Source: Telluribacter roseus (GTDB lineage: Bacteria > Bacteroidota > Bacteroidia > Cytophagales > Spirosomataceae). From it: a stretch of DNA of 64,000 bases. The notes beneath the pieces are model-generated. The model had not been told where the DNA came from, did not search any database, and worked only from the letters and a program-made list of their open reading frames with translations. Shown piece after piece: positions 1 through 8,789 of the stretch. The position numbers were made by a program, and so were the translations under genes. Numbering within the stretch: position 1 is the first letter of the stretch; each line of letters begins with the position of its first letter. The stretch spans positions 1 to 64,000 of the forward strand of contig NZ_JAFEUV020000018.1 of the NCBI RefSeq assembly GCF_017355915.2. The letters are read 5' to 3'.

Positions 1-60
1 GGCATTAATAATATGACACCCATCCAAATGGCTCAAAAACAGCATCCGCTGTGGACAAAT

Positions 61-118
61 TTTGCCCTTGCAATAACCTAGTTAACCAATACAGCTAACC
101 ACTAATAGCTAATAACTC
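61..118 (-). repeat. Degenerate TTAGCT/GGTTA tandem repeat at gene end
   Basis: Read on the minus strand, the last codons of the transporter gene and the bases after its TAG stop form an imperfect run of TTAGCT, ATTAGT, GGTTAGCT, GGTTAACT and GGTTATTG units. The run therefore starts inside the reading frame and continues into the 3' flank. It has no hairpin with a U-tract, so it is not an obvious terminator. Comparable runs lie at other gene ends in the window (20.9, 31.1 and 35.3 kb). Confidence 0.5.
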
Positions 119-1397
119 CAATGAGTACAGCCACTGCTAACATAACCATCGTGACCAGAAAGGCCAGGGGAATGGTCTTCCGCTGGTGATCTCCCAGGTC
201 CACACCCGTCAGCCCGATAAGCAGAAAGGTAGCGCCCGTCAGGGGACTTACGGGAAAGCCGGTGGTCATCTGACCCAGGATAGCGGCCCGGCCTACTTCC
301 AGGGCATCACCCTGAAAATGGGTGGCCGTGGTACCGAGAAGGGGTAGTATGCCAAAGTAAAAAGAATCCGGGTCAAACAGCAGGCTGGCCGGCATGGCTA
401 CCAGTCCGGTGATCAGGGCCAGGTGATTACCCACCGAAGCAGGTATGTAAGCGACAGCGGCCTCAGCCATGGCTCCTATCATACCCGACCCTTTGAGAAT
501 ACCGGTAAAGCATCCGGCTGCAAAAAGAATACTGGCCATCAAAAGGGCGGCCTTAGCATGCGAGTCAATCCGCTCGCGCTGTATAGTCAAATTGGGGTAG
601 TTGACGGTGATAGCAATGGCAAAGGCTACCATAAAGATGACATGCGGAGGGGCCAGCGCCATAATAAGTACCACGATGGAAACGATGACCAGTAGCAGGT
701 TAAACCACAGCAACCGGGGCCTTTCGAGCGTACTACCTGGCTGCTCCGAGTAGGAATTCGTTTCCGGAGCAGTTAGCTCAGGTACCTTAATCAAGGGCCT
801 TTCTTTCACACCCAGTACATAGGCGATAACCAGTACCGTAATGAGTCCACAGGCAACCGGGACCAGCAAAGGGTTGAACAGCTCGGTTACGGGTACCTCC
901 AGAGCCGTAGCCGCTCGGATGGTGGGGCCGCCCCAGGGGAGGATATTCATGGTACCTGCCGCGAGCGCCACGGTGGTAGCCAGCGTGGTCCTGCGCATAC
1001 CCATCGCGTCATATAAGGGCAGCATGGCCGGTATCGTCACCAGAAAGGTAACCGCGCCCGAGCCATCCAGATGGACAATCATGGCCAGTACAGCCGTCAC
1101 TACCGTAATACGGGCGGGATCATGCCCCGCTACCTTCAGCAGCCGGGCTATGATGGGCCTAAATGTACCCGCGTCCATCAGTACACCAAAGAAAAGAATG
1201 GCAAAAACAAACATCACGGCCGTACTGGCTATGGACTGAATGCCATCCGTGATAAACGTTACTATCTCTGACGTAAATCCCCCCAGCAGGGCCGTTACAA
1301 TGGGTACCATAATCAGGGCGACTACGGGCGAAGCCCTCTTGGTCATCACCAACACCAGAAGTAAAACAATGGTCAACAGACCCAGGAATGCCAGCAT
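102..1397 (-). CDS. CitMHS-family citrate/carboxylate-metal transporter
   Basis: A 431-residue, almost wholly hydrophobic protein with about 11-12 predicted membrane spans. The N-terminus (start, a long hydrophobic helix, then MTKRASPVVALIMVPIV) and the GHDPARITVVTAVLAMIVHLDG-type segment match the CitMHS family (TC 2.A.11), secondary transporters that import citrate complexed with divalent metal, or related carboxylates, by proton symport. The length is normal for the family. The gene begins 13 bases after the stop of the carboxylesterase gene at 1411-2973 and probably shares its transcript, so the transported acid may be an ester-hydrolysis product. That link is inference. The exact substrate cannot be read from sequence. 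Confidence 0.85.
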   Translation of the reverse strand: MLAFLGLLTIVLLLVLVMTKRASPVVALIMVPIVTALLGGFTSEIVTFITDGIQSIASTAVMFVFAILFFGVLMDAGTFRPIIARLLKVAGHDPARITVVTAVLAMIVHLDGSGAVTFLVTIPAMLPLYDAMGMRRTTLATTVALAAGTMNILPWGGPTIRAATALEVPVTELFNPLLVPVACGLITVLVIAYVLGVKERPLIKVPELTAPETNSYSEQPGSTLERPRLLWFNLLLVIVSIVVLIMALAPPHVIFMVAFAIAITVNYPNLTIQRERIDSHAKAALLMASILFAAGCFTGILKGSGMIGAMAEAAVAYIPASVGNHLALITGLVAMPASLLFDPDSFYFGILPLLGTTATHFQGDALEVGRAAILGQMTTGFPVSPLTGATFLLIGLTGVDLGDHQRKTIPLAFLVTMVMLAVAVLIGVISY

Positions 1398-1410
1398 GAG
1401 GTGGTTTCTA

Positions 1411-2973
1411 CTAGTTGTTGCCTGACATTTTTGAATACAGGAAGTCCAGAGCGGCCCGATCCGGTATGGGCTTGGCTTCGGGCTTTTTGCCCAGATCCAT
1501 GATTTGCTTTTCCTTCACGGTATAGGCAGGCCAGGCAGGTACTCCCTTGCCGTTAGGGTTTCCGCTCTTGATGAAGTTAGCCCAGTAGGTAGACATGGTC
1601 TGCGCCAGCTCCCGGTCAACCGGCTCCCAGGGACGGTCCACAAATTTGAGATTATCATACGCATAGGGTACCTCGCCGGTATGGAAGGCGCCGTACTTCA
1701 CGTACTCGCCCGTGGCAGGTACCTTACGGGTAAAGCGGTAGACGTACACCTTTGACTTGTTCTGAGTGGCCTGCACGTTGGCCCAAGTATAGTTCTGAGT
1801 ACCAAAGGTCTGGTCTCTCGACAGGTCCAGTTGGGATTGCGAAGCTTCGGCATCGGTACCAGCCGGGTAGTACTTCAGGAAGGTAGCAGCATCGGCACCG
1901 TACTGCTGTTCGGCCTGCGCCTTAAAATCAGCAGCGTTTTTGATCGGGCCAAATAGCAATCCTTCGTCCTGGTTCCAGCCGGTCAGGAGCGTTACGTCGT
2001 TTTGCTTACCGGCCGCGAATATGTCGGCCACCTTGGTTGGTAGCACATAGCCATCTATAATTACCCGCATACCCTGCCCTTTTTTCAGAATTTCCTCGGC
2101 GGGTAGAGCCCGTAAATCTTTCAGTGACGTAGCATGTAAGGTATTAGCTACGCGCTCGCCATCCCGCTCGGCCTGCGCCAGTACCGGCATAGTGCGGCCA
2201 AAGCTGGCGCCACTCTGAGCAATAGCTTTGTTAAATAATCCTTTGGCCAGGGGGGAAGCCACCAGACAACTCACGCTCATGGAACCCGCCGACTGTCCGG
2301 CAATGGTTACGTTGTTAGGATCGCCGCCAAAGGCCGCGATATTTTTCTTCACCCACTGCAGGGCCTCGATTTGATCCATCAGGCCGTAGTTGCCGGAGGC
2401 ATTGGTACCCGACTCCTTCGTCAGTTCCGGATGGGCAAAGAAGCCAAAGGGCCCTACGCGGTAGTTGGCACTTACGAATACGATCCCCTTCCGGGCCATA
2501 GCCTCTCCATCGTAGATTGGTACGGCGGTTCCTCCGCTATTAAACCCTCCTCCGTAGATCCAGACCAGTACGGGTAATTTCTCTCTGGCGGTTTTAGCCC
2601 CTGACCAGGCATTCAGGTACAGGCAGTCTTCGCTGATGGGCTCTTTAGGAATCAGAAATTCGGCCGACCACATACTGAAGGGAGCCGGAGAGTTCTGCAT
2701 GGGGCTGGGGCCAAACTGCTCCGCCTTAAGTACCCCCGACCAGGGCTTTACGGGCTGGGGCGCTTTCCAGCGCAGGTCGCCCACCGGAGGGGCTGCGAAA
2801 GGAATACCTCTAAATATAGCGATAGTACCATCGGCACTTTTGGTACCCGAAACCATTCCTGCCTCGGTCTTTACGACATCCAGGGTAAGGGTTTCGGAAA
2901 GGAAAGAGGTAAGGCTAACTACCAGCAGGCAGGCAAAGGCTGGAAGGCGGAGCATGGAGGACATAGGTTGCAA
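1411..2973 (-). CDS. Secreted type B carboxylesterase
   Basis: 520 residues with an N-terminal Sec-type signal (hydrophobic stretch around residues 8-25; an internal Met at residue 7 is an equally good start). The alpha/beta-hydrolase carboxylesterase type B fold is clear: FRGIPFAAPPVG near 54-65, SEDCLYLN at 114-121, oxyanion-hole GGG at 141-143, nucleophile elbow GQSAG with Ser228, probable acid Glu337 in NQDEG and His431 in FHTGE. It should hydrolyse carboxylic esters in the periplasm or outside the cell. It is followed by the CitMHS transporter (13 bases) and preceded by a paralogous esterase, from which a hairpin terminator separates it. Substrate unknown. Confidence 0.9.
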   Translation of the reverse strand: MQPMSSMLRLPAFACLLVVSLTSFLSETLTLDVVKTEAGMVSGTKSADGTIAIFRGIPFAAPPVGDLRWKAPQPVKPWSGVLKAEQFGPSPMQNSPAPFSMWSAEFLIPKEPISEDCLYLNAWSGAKTAREKLPVLVWIYGGGFNSGGTAVPIYDGEAMARKGIVFVSANYRVGPFGFFAHPELTKESGTNASGNYGLMDQIEALQWVKKNIAAFGGDPNNVTIAGQSAGSMSVSCLVASPLAKGLFNKAIAQSGASFGRTMPVLAQAERDGERVANTLHATSLKDLRALPAEEILKKGQGMRVIIDGYVLPTKVADIFAAGKQNDVTLLTGWNQDEGLLFGPIKNAADFKAQAEQQYGADAATFLKYYPAGTDAEASQSQLDLSRDQTFGTQNYTWANVQATQNKSKVYVYRFTRKVPATGEYVKYGAFHTGEVPYAYDNLKFVDRPWEPVDRELAQTMSTYWANFIKSGNPNGKGVPAWPAYTVKEKQIMDLGKKPEAKPIPDRAALDFLYSKMSGNN

Positions 2974-2999
2974 AGGCTATATAGAAGATTATATAAAAC

Positions 3000-3045
3000 A
3001 AAACGTACCAGTCAGGAAAGCAGCTGACTGGTACGTTCTATTGCT
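3000..3045 (-). terminator. Hairpin terminator downstream of second esterase
   Basis: A perfect 14-bp stem (3002-3015 with 3024-3037, arms AACGTACCAGTCAG and its complement) encloses an 8-nt loop. On the minus strand it is followed by TTTTGTTTTATA. On the plus strand a T-run follows after a short gap. It lies just beyond the stop of the esterase at 3053-4681 and before the start of the next esterase, so the two tandem esterases are probably separate transcription units. Confidence 0.8.
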
Positions 3046-3052
3046 TTTTTTC

Positions 3053-4681
3053 TTAGAATGTAGTTCCGGATGCCATCTCCAGAAGCTCCTTGTCATGATG
3101 ATTCTTCACCTGGCTCACATTATCAAAGATCATGTTGGCTCCGTTCTCGGCAGAGTACTGCGGCCAGGTAGGTAGCCCTTTGTGGTTGGGGTTACCGGTC
3201 TTTGCAAATTGGATCCAGGCGCGGCTCATCTTATCGGCCAGGGCGTGGGCTTCTTTGCCACCTCCTGTCATCTCTTCGCAACGGCTGATGTTGTCAAACA
3301 CGAAAGGAAGCTCCATACAGTGCATCGACTTAAAAGCGCCATCCATCACGGGTGAGCTCCAGGTAAACAGGTACATGTATACCGGAGCAGCACCGGCTAC
3401 CGCCCGCTGGCTCGCCTGCTGAATGGCCAGGCGACGGAAGTTGATATCTACGGTAACATAGTCAGAAGGAGTGACTGCCTCGGGATAGGCTTTCTTGTAG
3501 GCGTTGAAGTAGGCCTCGGCCTTTTCGCCGTACTGCTTTTGCAGACTGGCTTTGGCGGCATCCATGGTAGCCACCCGTGAACCAGGCATGAACGGAGCAA
3601 ACTCGGTCTTGGTAGAGCCTACCAGCAGAGGTACATTTTTGGATAGCTCCTTAGCGGCTGCCTCCGAAGGCTGGTACGGCAGGAAGTGACCATCATGGAC
3701 AGCGTTCCAACCCAGACCCATGGCCGGCTTGCCTTCGGCTTTCAGCTGTTCGGCTACCTTACGCATGGCTACCTTGCTGGCCGCGTTGAGGCGCTCGTAG
3801 GAGATCTTCTGCAGCGAATCAGCCTGGTTGGGCTTAAGGCCCAGCTCTTCCAGCATAGCCGCGCTGACCCGCTGAGCCATAGCCGGCTCGGTGAAGTTCT
3901 GGATGTAGCTACCGCTCTGCACAATGGCTTTGTGGAACAGTCCTTTGGCCGAGGGCGCGTTCATCAGGGAGGTTACTTTGCCTCCCCCACCCGACTGACC
4001 AAAGATGGTCACGTTGTTGGGGTCACCGCCAAACTGGGCAATGTTATTCTTCACCCATTCCAGCGAAGCCACGAGGTCCATTAAGCCCGCGTTGGCGGAG
4101 TTCTTGTACTTCTCGCCGTAGGCTGACATATCCAGGAAGCCCAGCAGGTTGAGGCGGTGGTTAACGGTTACAACTACCACGTCCCCTTTGCGGGTGAGGT
4201 TGCCGCCGTCGTAGGAAGGTAGCTCTACGGATGAACCCGCCGAAAATCCTCCTCCGTGAAACCACACCATCACGGGGCGTTTCTTACTATCATTGATTCC
4301 CGGCGACCATACGTTCAGGCTCAGGCAGTTCTCGTTGGTGTAGCCCCAGTTGTGCTGGAATACAAACTCAAACTCATCGTTCACCGTAGTTGTCACATCG
4401 GTAGGACATACTGGACCGTACGAAAGCGAACTACGCACACCCTGCCAGGCATCGGGTTTCTGGGGAGCCATAAAGCGCTCGGCTTTGGCGTAGGGAATAC
4501 CCTTGAAGGTGTAGGTACCATGCTGTACGTAGCCACGCAGTTTGCCATATTCAGTATTTACGATGGCCTGTTCCGCGCTGAGCTGAATGGGGGATGAAGT
4601 AGCACTTGCCGGCTTCTGGGCCACCCCTGCAAGAGGTACCATTAGTACCATCAGGGCCATGAGGGATTGTCGGGTTGTCAT
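3053..4681 (-). CDS. Secreted type B carboxylesterase (paralogue)
   Basis: 542 residues with a clear Sec signal (residues 1-21, ending GVAQ). Type B carboxylesterase features: FKGIPYAKAERF near 59-70, NENCLSLNVW at 116-125, oxyanion GGG at 143-145, nucleophile elbow GQSGG with Ser230, then NAPSAKGLFHKAIVQSGS. A Glu in STKTEF and a His in SMHCMELPF are the likely remaining triad members. The elbow has Gly rather than Ala after the Ser, seen in part of the family. It resembles the neighbouring esterase (1411-2973) in fold and order but is well diverged, consistent with an old tandem duplication. Substrate unknown. Confidence 0.88.
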   Translation of the reverse strand: MTTRQSLMALMVLMVPLAGVAQKPASATSSPIQLSAEQAIVNTEYGKLRGYVQHGTYTFKGIPYAKAERFMAPQKPDAWQGVRSSLSYGPVCPTDVTTTVNDEFEFVFQHNWGYTNENCLSLNVWSPGINDSKKRPVMVWFHGGGFSAGSSVELPSYDGGNLTRKGDVVVVTVNHRLNLLGFLDMSAYGEKYKNSANAGLMDLVASLEWVKNNIAQFGGDPNNVTIFGQSGGGGKVTSLMNAPSAKGLFHKAIVQSGSYIQNFTEPAMAQRVSAAMLEELGLKPNQADSLQKISYERLNAASKVAMRKVAEQLKAEGKPAMGLGWNAVHDGHFLPYQPSEAAAKELSKNVPLLVGSTKTEFAPFMPGSRVATMDAAKASLQKQYGEKAEAYFNAYKKAYPEAVTPSDYVTVDINFRRLAIQQASQRAVAGAAPVYMYLFTWSSPVMDGAFKSMHCMELPFVFDNISRCEEMTGGGKEAHALADKMSRAWIQFAKTGNPNHKGLPTWPQYSAENGANMIFDNVSQVKNHHDKELLEMASGTTF

Positions 4682-4856
4682 GGAGTAGAGATAAGTGTTA
4701 TGTAGGTTGATTGATTGGTTGACTGGCTTGTTTTACGGACCGTAGCTCAATAGCACTTTTGCTACAATTTTTGTAATTTTTACACAATGATACTACTATT
4801 ATTCATTATGTCAAATCCACACAGAGCTATTTTTAAATTTTATACATCCTGAATAC

Positions 4857-4884
4857 GTAGCAGTATATAGGTAGCAGTATATAG
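4857..4884. repeat. Tandem 14-bp direct repeat
   Basis: GTAGCAGTATATAG occurs twice in direct succession, 173-200 bases upstream of the start codon of the minus-strand esterase gene. It may be a regulator-binding site or simply a slippage product. The sequence alone does not decide. Confidence 0.6.
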
Positions 4885-4912
4885 AAAGTAGCTATTTACC
4901 GGCCGGAAAAGC

Positions 4913-4944
4913 AAAAAGCGCGCAGCCGGGGCTGTGCGCTTTTT
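4913..4944. terminator. Bidirectional hairpin terminator
   Basis: A 15-bp stem, AAAAAGCGCGCAGCC pairing with GGCTGTGCGCTTTTT (one G-U pair) around a 2-nt gap. The A-run on one side and T-run on the other make it usable on both strands. No established gene ends here. The nearest candidate is the weak minus-strand ORF at 5022-5204, whose stop lies about 80 bases away, so the hairpin is indirect support for a small transcript there. Confidence 0.65.
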
Positions 4945-5021
4945 GACCAGGATCACGTATAAGAAATAAAGTGGTAGGGACAGATGCCAGGCCATGACAG
5001 CCTACTCCACTGCAGATCTTA

Positions 5022-5204
5022 TTAATTCAGAAAGAAAACGAAGGATGAGAACGAAGGATTCTCCAGCAGGTGGTCCAGCAGATTTTTCCTCTTAGGCAAA
5101 CACACCAACTGTACTACTTTACGATGCCTGGTAACAATACCTTGCATAGATCTACTTGATTCGCCCGACAATACACAATCGCGGGTCAAAAGAGGGCGCT
5201 TCAT
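5022..5204 (-). CDS. Possible 60-aa hypothetical protein
   Basis: ATG-initiated 60-codon frame with basic N-terminal half and a hydrophobic/aromatic C-terminus (SFSSFVFFLN). No family recognised, no signal peptide, and no ribosome-binding sequence is visible, which is usual in this phylum. The only support is its position upstream of the strong hairpin at 4913-4944. It may equally be non-coding or part of a small RNA. Confidence 0.2.
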   Translation of the reverse strand: MKRPLLTRDCVLSGESSRSMQGIVTRHRKVVQLVCLPKRKNLLDHLLENPSFSSFVFFLN

Positions 5205-5374
5205 ACTTTTTTAAGATAAAGGAGGATTAACGTATTACCGGTACTAAATTATTTATTAATCTTGAATAATCAACAAAAGGCCAATTATTATTTTTTGTAT
5301 ATGACTAATTGTAGAATATACTATATTTTTTCTCCAATTTAACCATATAGTATACATATTCTAAGAATACCTTC

Positions 5375-5411
5375 TGCCAAAAAAGAAAGAGGCACCCGCT
5401 TAGGGTGCCTC
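5375..5411 (-). terminator. Terminator of Gfo/Idh/MocA gene
   Basis: GAGGCACCC (5389-5397) pairs with GGGTGCCTC (5403-5411) around a 5-nt loop. On the minus strand it is followed by TTTCTTTTTT. It lies 33 bases past the stop of the oxidoreductase gene. Confidence 0.85.
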
Positions 5412-5443
5412 CTGGACTTTGAATAGTTCTATTTAAGAGCCAG

Positions 5444-6823
5444 TTACGAAATACGCGGTTCCCATCCTTGGGCGTACTCACGTCCCCATAGCTTCATTGC
5501 TTCCTTGTCAGCTATACGTCCGGTTTTGGTATCTACTTTGAATGACTTACCCGTACGAGCCGAAATATTAGCCAGGTGACACAGGTGGGTACTCTTAGCT
5601 CCTTCGTCAATGGGGGAGTTAAGCTTGGCTTTACCCCGAATGGCATCGAAGAAGTTCACCACGTGCAGGGTAGACATATCGCCACCACCACCCAGAGCCG
5701 TACCGGATTCCTGTCCCTTGGACAGGTTGCTCTTGATGAGCTTGCCGCTCCGGTCGTGCAGTTTATAACCATTACGGTCTACAAACACGGTACCATTGGT
5801 ACCGTAGATGATAGTACCACGGTCGCTGCCGTAGGTATTGTAGGAGTTGCGGCTCTTGCCATCCCACTGGATGATCTTGTTCTCGGGGAAGCGGAACGTA
5901 GCCAGCATGGTATCGTACATGGTCCAGCCGTCGTTGGGGAAGTAGCGCTTGGCCGCCTCCACCTCTACGAACTCCGGATAGTCTTCCTGCAGGGCCCAGC
6001 GCGCTACGTCCAGCTCGTGGGTAGCATTGTTACCGGCCTCGGCGGTACCGTAGTCCCAGCCGTACCAGTGCCAGTTGTAGTCCCAGGTGTCGTGGGTATA
6101 CTCCCGACGGGGAGCCGGTCCCTGGAACAGTTCCCAGTCCAGTCCATCGGGTACGGGAGCCTTCTTAGGAAGGGGTACCTCACCGCGGCCGCTTGAGTAG
6201 AAGGCAATAGCCTTAAAAGGCTTACCGATCACTCCATTGTGGATTTCACGGACAATCTCGATGGACTCAGTGGCCGAGCGCTGCTGGTTACCCATCTGTA
6301 CCACCTTGTTGTACTTCTTCTGGAACTCGACCAGCATTTCGCCCTCACGGGGGTTATGGCTACAGGGTTTCTCAACGAATACATGCTGCCCTGCCTGCAT
6401 CGCCAGACAAGCACCCGGCGCATGCCAGTGGTCGGGGGTAGCGTTGAAAAGAGCATCTACCTGCTTATCAGCAAAGACTTTACGGATATCGTTTTCCAGT
6501 TTTGGCGTATTATCAACCATCTTGGACAGCTTCTTACCGGCGGCATCGCGCTGCTTCTTCATCACATCGCACAGGTACACCAGCTCTACGTTATTGGCTT
6601 TATCCGAGATGGCTTCCAGGTACGCACCGTACCGACGTCCCAAACCGGCAATGGCTACGCCGATACGGTCATTGGCTCCAATGATTTTGGAATAGCTACG
6701 GGCAGGCATACCAGCCGTAGCGGGTACGCTGTTAGCCAGACCATTGACCAGGCTTCCGCTTACAGCAACACCGGCAGTACCCATAGCCAGCTCTTTGATA
6801 AACTTCCTTCTGTTGTTTTTCAT
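5444..6823 (-). CDS. Exported Gfo/Idh/MocA-family oxidoreductase
   Basis: 459 residues. The N-terminus NNRRKFIKELAMGTAG has a twin-arginine-like signal (RRKFIK) and a hydrophobic segment, as in the secreted Bacteroidota branch of this family. The Rossmann fold for NAD(P) follows at residues 53-66 (RIGVAIAGLGRRYG), then DHWHAPG at 131-137 and the diagnostic EKP at 151-153. The C-terminal half carries GNNATHELDVARW, typical of family members acting on sugars. It probably oxidises or reduces a sugar or polyol, possibly with a bound non-exchanging cofactor in the periplasm. It stands alone with its own terminator. The closest neighbour upstream is the sugar-dehydrogenase/cytochrome pair, so a shared role in carbohydrate turnover is plausible but inferred. 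Confidence 0.88.
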   Translation of the reverse strand: MKNNRRKFIKELAMGTAGVAVSGSLVNGLANSVPATAGMPARSYSKIIGANDRIGVAIAGLGRRYGAYLEAISDKANNVELVYLCDVMKKQRDAAGKKLSKMVDNTPKLENDIRKVFADKQVDALFNATPDHWHAPGACLAMQAGQHVFVEKPCSHNPREGEMLVEFQKKYNKVVQMGNQQRSATESIEIVREIHNGVIGKPFKAIAFYSSGRGEVPLPKKAPVPDGLDWELFQGPAPRREYTHDTWDYNWHWYGWDYGTAEAGNNATHELDVARWALQEDYPEFVEVEAAKRYFPNDGWTMYDTMLATFRFPENKIIQWDGKSRNSYNTYGSDRGTIIYGTNGTVFVDRNGYKLHDRSGKLIKSNLSKGQESGTALGGGGDMSTLHVVNFFDAIRGKAKLNSPIDEGAKSTHLCHLANISARTGKSFKVDTKTGRIADKEAMKLWGREYAQGWEPRIS

Positions 6824-6973
6824 TTTGTATTGAATAGGTAGTACTTCTTTACATCAGTAATAGTCCTGCTCAGCCAGTTAGAAGCCATAGCAGGGCCTTT
6901 TACTTTATAAAGTCGAAATTGGATCATTTTACCACCCAACAGCAGAAGTTTATTTTCGGCTAGTCACCACTTA

Positions 6974-7327
6974 TCAGTAGTGTTTCCAGGCTTTACTGTA
7001 CCTGGATATATCTCTCAGGTCTTCTTTGGATATCTCGTCGCGTTTGAAGCCGGGCATGACACCCAGCCCGTGCCGCATCTGGAACCGCTTGATAAACTGG
7101 GGAGCGGGGTTGGCATTGATCGACGGGCCCAGCCCTGCTTCTCCGCCGGGATGGCACTTCTGACAGTAGGCCATATACATTTTTTCGCCGTTAGCGATAC
7201 TGGCATTGGCAGGCTTGAAGTATTCCTTCCTGATGGGTTCAGACCTGCGGCCTGCACAACCCGCTACTACCAGTCCCCAGATCAGCAGGACCACACCCAG
7301 GGTTACTATTCTCATATATATATTCAT
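6974..7327 (-). CDS. Lipoprotein c-type cytochrome
   Basis: 117 residues. A hydrophobic N-terminus ends in a lipobox (VVAGC, Cys24), so the mature protein should be membrane-anchored. One haem-binding CXXCH motif (CQKCH, Cys55-His59) is present, with a Met-containing segment (MPGFKRDEIS) that could supply the distal ligand. The C-terminal part (LRDISRYSKAWK) is the usual last helix of class I cytochromes. It starts 4 bases after the stop of the sugar dehydrogenase gene, which strongly suggests it is the electron acceptor for that enzyme. Confidence 0.85.
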   Translation of the reverse strand: MNIYMRIVTLGVVLLIWGLVVAGCAGRRSEPIRKEYFKPANASIANGEKMYMAYCQKCHPGGEAGLGPSINANPAPQFIKRFQMRHGLGVMPGFKRDEISKEDLRDISRYSKAWKHY

Positions 7328-7331
7328 ATTC

Positions 7332-8789
7332 TTACTTCCGGGTTATCTTCCAGATTACACCACTATTGGGCTTGGGCTCCGGGCCCTTCTCTGACATGCG
7401 CATCACGCCAAAGTCAACTACATACAGGGTATTGCCAGAAGCATCAAAGCGGGCCGCAACGGGACGCTCCAGCCCACCGCTGTTGAGCCAGGAGGCGGGG
7501 CCATTGCGCTTGCCTTTGTTTACCACAAAATCCTTAATTATACCGTTCTGGACATCCACCCGTACGATCTTGTACCCAACCGGTGCCATGACCTTGCCTA
7601 CCTTGGGAGCCATATCACCAAACTGCGCTACAAAGGCCTCTCCCTCAAAACCAAAGGCGGCACTTCGGGAGAAGTCAAATCCATTGGATGAGGAGTGAAC
7701 TCCGAGTATGGCCGCCGGCTTAGGCGGCTCATTGGGGTACTGTCGCAAGAGGGGCTTAAGCGGGTCTTTGCCCGGTGGCTTAAATTCCTCTTCGTCCCGA
7801 ATGGGTCTGCCGGCCGAGAAGTCGGGCCAGCCGTACCACATGCCCTCTTTGATCTCCCAAAGTACATCGCCACTCCCCCACACGGGGCGGCTCCCCCTGA
7901 CGTCGTAGTTGTTTTCGGTTACGTACAATCTGCCGTCATTAGAAAAAGCCATCCCGAAAGGATTGCGGATGCCCCAGGCTACCAACTCCAGCTTGCCACC
8001 CGTCACAGCTATCCGCATAATAGCTCCTGAGCAGGGCAGGCTTCCTTTAATGATCTGGCCGGGATAGCTGGTCGTATTGTAGGGCGAGAAAGCTCCGGTA
8101 GAAGCCCTGGTGGAGGAATCCTGAAGTACATTGGGCGTATCGAAGTTGAGGCCGCTCAGTACTACATCCTGACAGGGAATATCGTGGAAGCGGGGCTCGC
8201 GTTTGAGCCAGCCGTACTCGTAGTTGTCCGTACCGACTACTCCCGAGTTGGTAGCGGTTCCCAAGCCAAAGTACACGTATCCATCCCTGACGACCGGACC
8301 ATTGGTGTGATGGTCGCCCATGGTCGGTAGCTTATCTACCATGGGTGTGATGGTACCATTCGGTGCTATGCGCAGGATCTTGCCCCCTTCTAACGTACCC
8401 CCCTCCGCCACATAGAAGTTACCATCGTGGTAGGTGACACCCGACCAGGGACCATTGCGGGTACCGGTAGCTACCACCGTGCGGGTACCGTTGTTGTCGA
8501 TCCGGATCAGCTTGGGTTCGGTCCATACTTCACCGTACGAGTAGCCCGACTCCAGTACGTGCAGGCGGTTCTGAGCATCAAAGACTACGGCGGAAGGAAA
8601 TGTAAAATCACGGGCAACGGCTTCGATGGTATAGCCGGGTGGAAGCAGTACATCAGCAGGATTAACCCGCCGTTCCTGTGAGATGGATTTAGTCTCACCG
8701 CCTCCGTTGGAAGGCCTCATCCGGTAGCAACCGGTAAGTACTGAAAACAAAGCTGCCGGCAACGCCAGCGAAAGGAAAAGTCTTCTCAT
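7332..8789 (-). CDS. PQQ-type sugar (sorbosone-like) dehydrogenase, lipoprotein
   Basis: 485 residues. Lipobox TGC follows the signal (LFSVLTGC, Cys near 21). The mature part is a six-bladed beta-propeller of the glucose/L-sorbosone dehydrogenase family: PPGYTIEAVARDFTFPSAV at the start, repeated blade strands, a GIRNPFGMAFSNDGRLYVTENN segment and a C-terminal LYVVDFGVM strand. Such proteins oxidise aldoses or sorbosone-like aldehydes, often with PQQ. Cofactor use here is not proven, and some homologues lack PQQ. It is translationally close-coupled to a cytochrome c (4-base gap), giving a periplasmic dehydrogenase plus electron-transfer unit. Confidence 0.82.
   Translation of the reverse strand: MRRLFLSLALPAALFSVLTGCYRMRPSNGGGETKSISQERRVNPADVLLPPGYTIEAVARDFTFPSAVVFDAQNRLHVLESGYSYGEVWTEPKLIRIDNNGTRTVVATGTRNGPWSGVTYHDGNFYVAEGGTLEGGKILRIAPNGTITPMVDKLPTMGDHHTNGPVVRDGYVYFGLGTATNSGVVGTDNYEYGWLKREPRFHDIPCQDVVLSGLNFDTPNVLQDSSTRASTGAFSPYNTTSYPGQIIKGSLPCSGAIMRIAVTGGKLELVAWGIRNPFGMAFSNDGRLYVTENNYDVRGSRPVWGSGDVLWEIKEGMWYGWPDFSAGRPIRDEEEFKPPGKDPLKPLLRQYPNEPPKPAAILGVHSSSNGFDFSRSAAFGFEGEAFVAQFGDMAPKVGKVMAPVGYKIVRVDVQNGIIKDFVVNKGKRNGPASWLNSGGLERPVAARFDASGNTLYVVDFGVMRMSEKGPEPKPNSGVIWKITRK

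Larger units (their letters stand above)
4682..5443. other. 760-bp AT-rich intergenic region
   Basis: Between the esterase start and the end of the oxidoreductase gene. It holds GGTTGATTGATTGG-like repeats (4704-4730), a tandem 14-bp repeat (4857-4884), a strong hairpin (4913-4944), a weak 60-codon ORF (5022-5204, minus), an AT-rich block (about 5230-5370) and the terminator of the upstream gene (5375-5411). No convincing known protein or RNA was recognised. Confidence 0.5.
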
